Shown here: one piece after another, positions 5,878 to 13,139 of the stretch
How positions within the stretch are numbered: position 1 is the first letter of the stretch
Layout of the letters: every line of letters begins with the position of its first letter
DNA from: BMS3B sp964501105
Lineage (GTDB): Archaea > Hydrothermarchaeota > Hydrothermarchaeia > Hydrothermarchaeales > BMS3B
Direction of reading: 5' to 3'
Assembly (NCBI GenBank): GCA_964501105.1
Contig: CAZCRG010000030.1
Location: 1-17,560, forward strand
Length of the DNA stretch: 17,560 nucleotides
The notes under the pieces: model-generated
What the model saw: only the letters and a program-made list of their open reading frames with translations
Database searches by the model: none
Told to the model about the DNA's origin: nothing
Program-made: the position numbers and the translations under genes

Positions 5878-7428
5878 CAGTTCTCCTCTGTAAAGCCTGT
5901 GAGCCTGCTTGGTTTCCTCTCTGGTATTGCCTGCAAGAACTGTAATTCTCTGCCCCAGGGTATAGATATTGGAGAACTTAAAAATCTTCACTGCACCTTT
6001 CTGCTCCAGCTCAGCCTTCTGTTCAGAGGTGAGCAAATCTGAGACTATCTCACCAGTACCCTCTGGAGCAAGGTGCCCGCCGAGAATAACAATATTCTTC
6101 TCCTTCTTATAATTGGCAAAATCTTCAGGGAAAATATGGATTACCTCAAAACCTGCATCTCTTAGGTAGTCAAACAAATCTGTCGCAAGTTTATAGTCTA
6201 TGGAATTTGCCACTACAATTAATCTCTTTCTTGGTTTTTCCTTCTCCTTATGAGAAAGTACAAAAATATCAGTTGCTGTAACTCCGAGGATATCATCTTT
6301 ACTCCCATCACCGTCTATATCTATAGCTGCAATATAATTGGCTCCAGTCCTATTGTAAGGTGAAATCTTCTTGCTGTCCTCCATATAGTAACCAACCTGC
6401 TGTCCCTTGGAAATGGCATAGAGCTTTTTATCTGAACAACCAAAAAATTCATTCTCAAAACCATCAGAATCTAAATCTGCCAGTGCAAAATCATTAAATA
6501 TAGTCTGGCTATATGTCCATACCCTGTTACCATCCTCATCATAAAGATACAGAAAACCTGTAAATACTGCAATATAGTTATCCAATCCACTGCCCGAATA
6601 GTCCAGAGACTTCACTTTAACAATATCTGGATTGTCCACATAGACACTGGCCTGCCAGAGCTCTTTACCCTCTACATCAAAGGATTTAACTTTTCCATTC
6701 ACCTCAACAGTCACAATTCGTGAAATATTTTCTTTTCCAGTATAACTTCCAATAACTACTATATTTTTATCAAAATGAGAGGCACTTATAGCTACCTTCT
6801 CCTTGCCCAGAGGATTTAATATAATTATCCTGTTTGCAAGAGCTATTGCTATAGAATCCTTAATGTTATCACCATTTGTGTCCAGAGGTACAATTTTGTC
6901 TCCCCTACCTGAGATTTCATAGCTCCATAGCTCTTCACCCTCTGAGCTTAGAGCTATAATTTTACCCCACATCCCAGTAACCACCTCATTCTCCACACCA
7001 TCACCATTCAAATCCAGAGGGATAATTGAGTAAACTGAAGCTCCCAGAGAATACTTCCAGACCTCATTTCCCAGAGCATCATAGGCTATTACATCCTTTG
7101 AGCCAACAACAAAGCAGTCTTTAAAGCCACTGCCTTTAAGGTCAAGAGATGCTATATCAAAACTACCCGCCCTTTCAAGCTTAACTGTCCATAACACTGA
7201 AGGCTGAGTTTCAAATTTTATAAATCTCAGTGTGGAGCCATCATCTCCTACTATTGCAAGAGAATCAGCCATACCATCTTTATCTGAATCAACATAATCA
7301 TAAGCAACTTTACCATAGTTGCTTCCTATAATAGTATAATCTCTTTCAAATTCCTCTGAAAGGGTGGCTGAATAAACACCGCCAGCCAGGATAATAAAAA
7401 ATAAAGCAACACTCACCAGTAATTTCAT
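5872..7428 (-). CDS. Secreted beta-propeller protein (FG-GAP/VCBS-like) with S-layer-type C-terminal module
   Basis: The protein has 518 residues. A signal peptide covers 1-21 (MKLLVSVALFFIILAGGVYSA). Residues about 30-395 are repeated blades with Asp-rich calcium loops: DSDKDGMADS (47-56), DLNGDGVENE (139-148), DTNGDNIKDS (183-192), DLDSDGFENE (318-327) and DIDGDGSKDD (370-379). Between them are PQQ-like strands ending VWKYS, LWSYE, LWQAS and VWTYS. Residues about 400-518 form a separate alpha/beta domain with RKRLIVVANSIDYKLATDL, NIVILGGHLAPEGTG and ITVLAGNTREETKQA. Its GG...VLAG..REETK.A pattern resembles the end of the S-layer protein in this window. A GAGGTGG site precedes the ATG, and a TATATAT box at about 7460-7468 gives it its own promoter. 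No membrane anchor is seen, so it may be held by the S-layer. Function unknown. Confidence 0.8.
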   Translation of the reverse strand: MKLLVSVALFFIILAGGVYSATLSEEFERDYTIIGSNYGKVAYDYVDSDKDGMADSLAIVGDDGSTLRFIKFETQPSVLWTVKLERAGSFDIASLDLKGSGFKDCFVVGSKDVIAYDALGNEVWKYSLGASVYSIIPLDLNGDGVENEVVTGMWGKIIALSSEGEELWSYEISGRGDKIVPLDTNGDNIKDSIAIALANRIIILNPLGKEKVAISASHFDKNIVVIGSYTGKENISRIVTVEVNGKVKSFDVEGKELWQASVYVDNPDIVKVKSLDYSGSGLDNYIAVFTGFLYLYDEDGNRVWTYSQTIFNDFALADLDSDGFENEFFGCSDKKLYAISKGQQVGYYMEDSKKISPYNRTGANYIAAIDIDGDGSKDDILGVTATDIFVLSHKEKEKPRKRLIVVANSIDYKLATDLFDYLRDAGFEVIHIFPEDFANYKKEKNIVILGGHLAPEGTGEIVSDLLTSEQKAELEQKGAVKIFKFSNIYTLGQRITVLAGNTREETKQAHRLYRGELL

Positions 7429-7476
7429 TTTCCCACCTCTATTATCTTTCCATTTTATGGATATATATTTCTTATG

Positions 7477-9234
7477 CTATCTCATCCAGCCGTAGCGTCT
7501 CTCGGCTATAAAATCCCCTATTTTTCTCCATGCTACGTAAAGCACAACTAGAACAACAGGTATCAGCAGGAGTTTTAAATCAAATCTTAGTTTAAAGTGG
7601 AATAATTTTTTCTCATCGTCTTCCTTTTTATTCTCACCTGCAACCAGGGGATTCGGGTCTTTAGAGTCCAGTATTCCATCTCCATCTGTGTCAGGATTCT
7701 CTGGATCTGTGCCCAGAAGCTTTTCCTGTTCATCACTGAGCCCATCTTTATCAGTGTCTTTGTTTAAATCAACAGGAGCAACAACAACCACAGCTTTTGC
7801 CAGTGCAGAGTTTCCAGAGCTGTCTGTAATCTGAAGTGTAACTGTATGATTGCCCTCACTGAAAGTTTTAACAAGACATGGTGAGGAAACATTTGTATTG
7901 AGTATAATTGAACCCTCTCTCCAGATGTACATTAAGATATCGGAATTCTCAGGTGAAACCTCAGCACAGAGCGAAACTTCCTCTCCAGACTTAACAAAGC
8001 TTTTTCCTGAAATTTTTAAACTCAAGCCAGTACTACCATTATCAGTATTTTGAATTAACTCAGAATAATTATATTCACTGCCTTCAGTTGCACTACCGAC
8101 AGAATTTTCAGCTGATTCTTTACTCTCATCGATATTACTCCTGACTGTACACTTAGTGTTATCATCTATATCGACATAAACGGGAACTATTGATGTGGAA
8201 GTTGCAATAAGAGCATCATCTTCTATACCATCCCCATCAAGATCAAGAACAGCAATATACTTCCCTCCAACAGAAATATTTGCAACTAACGCTCCATTGG
8301 CATTGAATATTGCTGTGAAAGGCTTTGTCTCACTCTCCTTTGTTGCTATTATATCATCTTTTTTCCCATCCCCATCAAGGTCAATGGCAACTGCATGAGT
8401 GTATAAATTGTTTCCTGCATTCATACCCTGTTTCATACCAGAAGGAGAAACTATGAATAGTCCAATTTCAGGTCTGAATATAGCTTTTGTGTATAATCCA
8501 CGGCTATTATCAAATAGTGCTTCAACACCCACATTTCCATTCTCAGCATAACCACTCTGTTCAAAAAGTTTTTCACCTGAAGTCGTAAAACCAGCTACCT
8601 TTCCATTCTCAAAGGCAACAACAACACCATAGCCATCATCAAACTCTAACGGAGCTAAATCGACTATTGTATTATCGAAAGTCTTTGAGAAAGCTATTGA
8701 GCCTGTAGTAGCTTTTATTATATATATTGTTGGGCCGCTGGAAGCAAAGGCATACTTTCTTATTCCAGAAATATGTCTATTCATTGTACCGGCATCTTTC
8801 TTCCAGAGAATATTACCATTTGCATCCACAGCAAAAATCTTTGAACTGCCTCCAACCACAACAGTATCATATAAACCATTGCCATCAGTATCTAAAGAAA
8901 CACAGGAGTAACCCCGCTCATCAATACTCCAGAGTCCTTCTCCTTTATTTACACCGACAACACTATTACCCAGAAGTACTGCAATCCCCTCTACTACACA
9001 GGCATCCTCTATATTATTCAGTTTGTATTCCCAGGACTCAAGACCAAAGGCCTTTACCTGATGGTTAATACCCCTGGAGACGGCAAGTGCACTATCCTCT
9101 ATTCCATCGCCACTGGCATCATAGGGTTTTATTTTCAGAGTATTTACAAGACCATATTCACCACCAGTTGACACCTGAGCTTCCACGCCCGATAATGCAG
9201 ATAGAGCTGCAATTAAAATTAGAACAAGTCTCAT
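7477..9234 (-). CDS. Membrane-anchored surface protein: beta-propeller, PKD-like domain, TSP3 repeats
   Basis: The protein has 585 residues. A signal peptide ends near SGVEA (19). Residues about 25-355 are propeller blades with calcium loops DASGDGIEDS (39-48), DTDGNGLYDT (115-124), DLDGDGKKDD (285-294) and DLDGDGIEDD (331-340). A Ser/Asn-rich linker (about 362-403) follows, then an Ig/PKD-like domain (405-487: EEVSLCAEVSP, YIWREGS, GNHTVTLQITDSSGN). Next come thrombospondin type 3 repeats (492-528: DTDKDGLSDEQEKLLGTDPE and DTDGDGILDSKDPNP), an acidic spacer and a membrane helix at 554-570 with a short basic cytosolic tail. It would sit on the cell surface with the propeller outward. There is no Shine-Dalgarno before the ATG; the TATA-like AT stretch about 25 nt upstream (9252-9266) suggests a leaderless transcript. 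It is 48 nt upstream of the other propeller gene and the two are related. Confidence 0.82.
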   Translation of the reverse strand: MRLVLILIAALSALSGVEAQVSTGGEYGLVNTLKIKPYDASGDGIEDSALAVSRGINHQVKAFGLESWEYKLNNIEDACVVEGIAVLLGNSVVGVNKGEGLWSIDERGYSCVSLDTDGNGLYDTVVVGGSSKIFAVDANGNILWKKDAGTMNRHISGIRKYAFASSGPTIYIIKATTGSIAFSKTFDNTIVDLAPLEFDDGYGVVVAFENGKVAGFTTSGEKLFEQSGYAENGNVGVEALFDNSRGLYTKAIFRPEIGLFIVSPSGMKQGMNAGNNLYTHAVAIDLDGDGKKDDIIATKESETKPFTAIFNANGALVANISVGGKYIAVLDLDGDGIEDDALIATSTSIVPVYVDIDDNTKCTVRSNIDESKESAENSVGSATEGSEYNYSELIQNTDNGSTGLSLKISGKSFVKSGEEVSLCAEVSPENSDILMYIWREGSIILNTNVSSPCLVKTFSEGNHTVTLQITDSSGNSALAKAVVVVAPVDLNKDTDKDGLSDEQEKLLGTDPENPDTDGDGILDSKDPNPLVAGENKKEDDEKKLFHFKLRFDLKLLLIPVVLVVLYVAWRKIGDFIAERRYGWMR

Positions 9235-9240
9235 AGTAGG

Positions 9241-9470
9241 AAAATAATTTTTATAGATATTAAAGTCTTTTGGTTAGCATTGTAAAAAGAACATCTAACT
9301 GGAATATAAAAAATGAGAAAATTCCCCTGTTCAACTCAATTATATACCGACTTACCAGTTAATCTACAACTGAAACCTTCTTCCTATCTTCCCTCAGGCT
9401 CTCCAGGTTCTGAAATACAAAAAAATAGGATAAAACAAAAAATAAAAATAGGTAGGAGGCTTTCGCCTCA
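9241..9470. other. Intergenic AT-rich stretch with terminator of the coiled-coil/S-layer-remnant unit
   Basis: No gene is supported here. The left edge holds the promoter of the membrane-anchored propeller gene. The right edge holds, on the minus strand, the hairpin GAGGC-GAAA-GCCTC (9469-9456) followed by a T-rich run (about 9451-9420, with TTTTT and TTTTTT). This looks like a transcription terminator for the unit to its right. The open frames in between are short and without starts. Confidence 0.6.
9456..9469 (-). terminator. Hairpin with GAAA tetraloop and U-rich tail
   Basis: A 5-bp GAGGC/GCCTC stem closes a GAAA (GNRA) tetraloop when read on the minus strand, and T-rich sequence follows immediately. 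It lies just beyond the S-layer 3' remnant and would end transcripts from the coiled-coil gene. Confidence 0.6.
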
Positions 9471-9526
9471 TTTACAGCCAGGCTGCAATAGCCTCTGCTG
9501 CTGCCTTTGTGGCTTCTCTATCTTTT
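9471..9526 (-). pseudogene. Remnant copy of the 3' end of the S-layer gene
   Basis: On the minus strand this encodes KDREATKAAAEAIAAWL and a stop. It matches the last residues of the S-layer protein except for one Leu to Ile change; 52 of the first 55 bases agree with 10445-10499. It lies 13 nt past the stop of the coiled-coil gene but in another frame, with a stop just upstream in that frame, so only about 23 codons are open and no start is present. It is either the last trace of a second S-layer gene or an S-layer tail the coiled-coil gene once carried. Confidence 0.75.
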
Positions 9527-9538
9527 AGAAGTTTAGTT

Positions 9539-10256
9539 TTAAGCTATTACTTTGCTCTCCAGTCTTCCAACTCTTGTTGTGAGGTCTTCTATGACTTTCT
9601 CTTTTTCTCTAAGCAGCTTTACCTCAGCCTCCAGGCCTGCTACTCTATCAGTAAGATGCATAATAGCTCCTGTGAGATCATCAACTCTACCATTTAGGGC
9701 ATCTATTCTACTAGTTTGCTTGTGAATCTCATCTTTAAGCTCAACTCTAGCAGAATTTATCTCTTCTTTAAGCTCGGTTCTGACACTATCAACTTTAGCG
9801 TCCACCTTTGCTATCTCTTCTTTAAGCTCAATTCTTAAACTATCAACTTTAGCGTCCACCTTTGCTATCTCTTCTTTAAGCTCAATTCTTAAANNNNNNN
9901 NNNNNNNNNNNNNNNNNNNNNNNNNNNNNNNNNNNNNNNNNNNNNNNNNNNNNNNNNNNNNNNNNNNNNNNNNNNNNNNNNNNNNNNNNNNNNCTATCAA
10001 CTTTAGCGTCCACCTTTGCAATCTCATCCTTAAGCTCTTTTCTAACATTCTCTATTTTTCTATCCAGGGCTCTCTGTCCTGCCTCCAGAGCGTCCATTCT
10101 CCTCTCTATAGAATCCATCCTCCTGCTCATTGTTTCTATTGCTATTCTGTAACCTTCTAATTGGCCAGTAACCTCCTTCTTGAACTCTTTAAATTCAGTT
10201 CTGATCTCGCCAATAACAGCATCCTTAAACTTTTCAAGAAGAGCTTCAATATCCAT
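9539..10256 (-). CDS. Coiled-coil protein with 18-residue tandem repeats (interrupted by assembly gap)
   Basis: The start at 10256 (ATG, with GAGGTG at 10267-10262) and the stop at 9539 belong to one gene; the 100 Ns shift the frame only because 100 is not a multiple of three. The N-terminus (MDIEALLEKFKDAVIGEI) leads into continuous helix. Then come repeats of type LRIELKEEIAKVDAKVDS, followed by NGRVDDLTGAIMHLTDRVAG and a final coiled coil ending in RVGRLESKVIA. Two repeat units, 9786-9839 and 9840-9893, are identical in all 54 bases. A third, diverged unit is at 9994-10047. Hydrophobic residues are spaced 4-4-3-4-3 (a hendecad plus a heptad, five helical turns). There is no signal peptide or membrane segment. 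True repeat number is unknown. Likely role is structural; no homolog of known function is recognised. Confidence 0.8.
9786..10047 (-). repeat. 54-bp tandem repeats with 100-N gap
   Basis: Units at 9786-9839 and 9840-9893 are identical; 9994-10047 is a diverged unit in phase with them once the Ns (9894-9993) are removed. The gap falls exactly at a unit boundary. Exact repeats of nearly the likely assembly k-mer length would break the assembly here, so the Ns probably hide zero or more whole 54-bp units. Confidence 0.85.
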
Positions 10257-10445
10257 TACTACACCTCTAATAAGAAAACAGGAAAGAGTAACTATTGGAG
10301 AGTTTTTGATAGCTCAGAGCAATCTTGACAGGACCTGGCAGGATATAATAAGCATTTATACAATCAATAACTACCATCCACACCAGCAATGTTGTTTATT
10401 TTCCCTCCTCCAGAGAAATATAAAATTAAAAAAAAGATAAAAGGT
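10257..10445 (-). promoter_or_regulatory. Promoter of the coiled-coil gene and U-tract terminator of the S-layer gene
   Basis: Right after the S-layer stop (10446), the minus strand runs CCTTTTATC followed by eight Ts and more A/T (about 10444-10415), a U-rich archaeal terminator. Further on, TATAAATGC (10360-10352) is a candidate TATA box whose expected start lies near 10330, and GAGGTG (10267-10262) is the ribosome-binding site of the coiled-coil gene. No other gene is seen. Confidence 0.55.
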
Positions 10446-12938
10446 TTACAGCCAGGCTGCAAGAGCCTCTGCTGCAGCCTTTGTGGCTTCTCTATCCTTA
10501 CCTGCAACTATTATGGCATACTTGCCAGCTGCAGGGTGACCTGAGACAACTTCAATGTCACCATCGCTGTTGTACCAGTCAACCTTGCTCTTGCCTGCTT
10601 CCACAAGCTGGGCAACCATCTTGTTGGCCACTGGACCGCCTATGAGCACATGGTTCATGTCATTGCTGGCAGTGTCTTCATCCACTATCTCAAGCTCTGG
10701 TGTGGCTTCTGAGCCGCCAGAAACTGTCATAACGATATCAGTAGTATTCAAGAAGCTCTTGCCAGGATCAACATTGGCTTTAAGCTTGGTTCCACTTGCG
10801 ACTGTCTCTGTCTTCTTCCTCTTGATATCAAGGTACTTATCCAGAGTAAACTTGGCAGTGTAGTAGGTATCTGGAATATCAACTGTATCTCCTTTTACCA
10901 GGGAGATTGGATCTCCAAGAAGGATTATCTCATTGGTCTTGGGGAAGTCAGGGTCATTTATCTTGACCTTGTTGTATCCAAGAACACCCTCCTGGTCATT
11001 TGAAACCTTAACAAGCTGAGACTTCTCAGCCATAGTGACATACCAGGCTGATCTCTGCAATACTGCATAAAGCTTATAGGCTTTGAACTCATCACTGGTT
11101 ATATTATTGGTATAGTCCTGGAAGTCTGTTAGTGTGGTGTTAAGAGTTATTGTATCGAGCAGAGAGTTGCCATCGTATAGATACAGGGTATTATTGTACA
11201 CAAGCATCTTTTTGGTTCCAGAAATAACTACAGCAGAATCTGGATTGACACTGCTAACTGGTGATAACTTCTTGGTTATAGCAGGACCCATCTCTGCATT
11301 CTGGTCTGAGAGGTCAGTATCTGTAAGAACATACTTGCTTCCCCTTATCTTGACCACATCGCCGACACCCATATTGCCTACAAAGAAAGTCCCATCAGGA
11401 ACTGGCTCGTAACCGAGCTGAATCTCACCACCACTGGCATCTAAGACATAAACACCATTGTATATTGCATAGTCATCGCCTGTACTGGAATCCTTCAGGT
11501 CGCCATCGCCATTACCGTCATACAGCAAGGGTGTGGTGAAATTAACATACCTGCCGTCTCCAATATTACCACTGGTAAGCTGAATCTTTGTTGAATCTGC
11601 AAAATCACTCTGCAGTCCGCTACTGTTGAAAGAAGCATCAAACTCCTTGTCATCTGTACTATCATCGTTGAGGTCATCAACACTATACTCTATCTGAATA
11701 TCACCGCCAACAGCTGTCACAGTAATATCAGTCTCATTCAAGAAGCTCTTGCCAGGATCAACATTGGTTTTGAGCTTGGTTCCACTTGCGACTGTCTCTG
11801 TCTTCTTCCTCTTGATATCAAGGTACTTATCCAGAGTAAACTTGGCAGTGTAGTAGGTATCTGGAATATCAACTGTATCTCCTTTTACCAGGGAGATTGG
11901 ATCTCCAAGAAGGATTATCTCATTGGTCTTGGGGAAGTCAGGGTCATTTATCTTGACCTTGTTGTATCCAAGAACACCCTCCTGGTCATTTGAAACCTTA
12001 ACAAGCTGAGACTTCTCAGCCATAGTGACATACCAGGCTGATCTCTGCAATACTGCATAAAGCTTATAGGCTTTGAACTCATCACTGGTTATATTATTGG
12101 TATAGTCCTGGAAGTCTGTTAGTGTGGTGTTAAGAGTTATTGTATCGAGCAGAGAGTTGCCATCGTATAGATACAGGGTATTATTGTACACAAGCATCTT
12201 TTTGGTTCCAGAAATAACTACAGCAGAATCTGGATTGACACTGCTAACTGGTGATAACTTCTTGGTTATAGCAGGACCCATCTCTGCATTCTGGTCTGAG
12301 AGGTCAGTATCTGTAAGAACATACTTGCTTCCCCTTATCTTGACCACATCGCCGACACCCATATTGCCTACAAAGAAAGTCCCATCAGGAACTGGCTCGT
12401 AACCGAGCTGAATCTCACCACCACTGGCATCTAAGACATAAACACCATTGTATATTGCATAGTCATCGCCTGTACTGGAATCCTTCAGGTCGCCATCGCC
12501 ATTACCGTCATACAGCAAGGGTGTGGTGAAATTAACATACCTGCCGTCTCCAATATTACCACTGGTAAGCTGAATCTTTGTTGAATCTGCAAAATCACTC
12601 TGCAGTCCGCTACTGTTGAAAGAAGCATCAAACTCCTTGTCATCTGTACTATCATCGTTGAGGTCATCAACACTATACTCTATCTGAATATCGCCACCAG
12701 CACCACTCACAGCGAGCTTCTCAGCCACGGCTTCCTTTATAATCTCTGCGCTGGCAGTATCAGCATCCTTTCCAGGGGCATCCTTACCCACAACAAGCTG
12801 GGCCTTTGCCACACCATTGTCTGCAAGCATATCTGCAGAGAGATCACTGGGCACGCTAACAGCTGCCGCTAATCCTACAGTAGCACCCACAAAGAGTGCT
12901 CCAGTAGCTATTGCACTTATCTTTTTTATACTTACCAT
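10446..12938 (-). CDS. S-layer protein with internal tandem duplication
   Basis: The protein has 830 residues. Residues 1-26 are a signal peptide (MVSIKKISAIATGALFVGAT then VGLAAA), followed by SADMLADNGVAKAQLVVGKD, as at the start of methanococcal/thermococcal-type S-layer proteins. The C-terminal module (about 740-830) has NHVLIGGPVANKMVAQLVE, KVDWYNSDGDIEVV and IIVAGKDREATKAAAEALA, which is the classic end of this family. It would form the protein lattice of the cell envelope. The middle consists of two copies of a 330-residue unit; residues about 83-388 and 413-718 are identical. Without one copy the length would be about 500, close to usual for these proteins. Highly acidic (many Asp), as expected for calcium-dependent lattices. 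A strong AAGGAGGTAG site (12951-12942) fixes the ATG. Tandem promoters lie upstream, and a U-tract terminator lies downstream. Confidence 0.92.
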   Translation of the reverse strand: MVSIKKISAIATGALFVGATVGLAAAVSVPSDLSADMLADNGVAKAQLVVGKDAPGKDADTASAEIIKEAVAEKLAVSGAGGDIQIEYSVDDLNDDSTDDKEFDASFNSSGLQSDFADSTKIQLTSGNIGDGRYVNFTTPLLYDGNGDGDLKDSSTGDDYAIYNGVYVLDASGGEIQLGYEPVPDGTFFVGNMGVGDVVKIRGSKYVLTDTDLSDQNAEMGPAITKKLSPVSSVNPDSAVVISGTKKMLVYNNTLYLYDGNSLLDTITLNTTLTDFQDYTNNITSDEFKAYKLYAVLQRSAWYVTMAEKSQLVKVSNDQEGVLGYNKVKINDPDFPKTNEIILLGDPISLVKGDTVDIPDTYYTAKFTLDKYLDIKRKKTETVASGTKLKTNVDPGKSFLNETDITVTAVGGDIQIEYSVDDLNDDSTDDKEFDASFNSSGLQSDFADSTKIQLTSGNIGDGRYVNFTTPLLYDGNGDGDLKDSSTGDDYAIYNGVYVLDASGGEIQLGYEPVPDGTFFVGNMGVGDVVKIRGSKYVLTDTDLSDQNAEMGPAITKKLSPVSSVNPDSAVVISGTKKMLVYNNTLYLYDGNSLLDTITLNTTLTDFQDYTNNITSDEFKAYKLYAVLQRSAWYVTMAEKSQLVKVSNDQEGVLGYNKVKINDPDFPKTNEIILLGDPISLVKGDTVDIPDTYYTAKFTLDKYLDIKRKKTETVASGTKLKANVDPGKSFLNTTDIVMTVSGGSEATPELEIVDEDTASNDMNHVLIGGPVANKMVAQLVEAGKSKVDWYNSDGDIEVVSGHPAAGKYAIIVAGKDREATKAAAEALAAWL
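10783..12692 (-). repeat. 990-bp tandem duplication inside the S-layer gene
   Basis: Bases 10783-11702 and 11773-12692 (920 bp each, offset 990) appear identical by eye, including synonymous sites. Homology continues past this core with scattered differences (for example at 10778 and 10782). The transitions at the ends (TAVGGDIQIEY versus SGAGGDIQIEY) mark the junctions. Such identity means a very recent duplication, ongoing gene conversion, or an assembly error. Confidence 0.9.
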
Positions 12939-12980
12939 ATTCTACCTCCTTTTTCTCCTCTGTTAATAAAACCACTAAGG

Positions 12981-13056
12981 GGGGTATTTATACCTTTCGC
13001 TAAGAGGTTTTCTACATAGAGAAAAGCCTCAATGGGGGTATATAAACCTTTCGCTA
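12981..13056 (-). promoter_or_regulatory. Tandem near-identical promoters of the S-layer gene
   Basis: Two 22-bp boxes at 12981-13002 and 13035-13056, 54 bp apart, read on the minus strand TAGCGAAAGG followed by TATAAATACCCC or TTTATATACCCC. CGAAAG fits an archaeal BRE (TFB site) and TATAAATA/TTTATATA a strong TATA box. The proximal box would start transcripts near 12965, about 15 nt before the Shine-Dalgarno; the distal one near 13018. Doubling of a strong promoter fits the very high output an S-layer gene needs. A third, looser TATA-like site (GGATATATAATG, about 13084-13073) lies further upstream. Confidence 0.75.
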
Positions 13057-13089
13057 CGGACTGTTCTCCGCCCCATTATATATCCGCCT

Positions 13090-13133
13090 GGAGTATATTT
13101 AAATATTCATAATTATAATATTCTGTGAGGTGA
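13090..13133 (+). promoter_or_regulatory. Promoter and ribosome-binding site of ilvC
   Basis: TATATTTAAATA (13094-13105) is the likely TATA box, which puts the start near 13123-13127. GAGGTGA (13127-13133) is the ribosome-binding site, 6 nt before the ATG at 13140. The leader is therefore very short, with no room for a leader peptide or attenuator. Confidence 0.6.
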
Positions 13134-13139
13134 TTTCGT

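Noticed and set aside
8727..9068. 113-codon plus-strand frame
   Set aside because: His/Gln/Tyr-rich low-complexity shadow of the propeller gene on the other strand.
9361..9420. Minus-strand peptide VFQNLESLREDRKKVSVVD as a gene remnant
   Set aside because: It looks protein-like but is very short, has no start, and matches nothing I can name.
9786..10047. CRISPR-like array
   Set aside because: Units are contiguous with no spacers, and they translate as a coiled coil in frame.
11134..12402. Plus-strand frames repeated inside the S-layer gene
   Set aside because: They are identical to each other only because the S-layer DNA is duplicated; no start signals.
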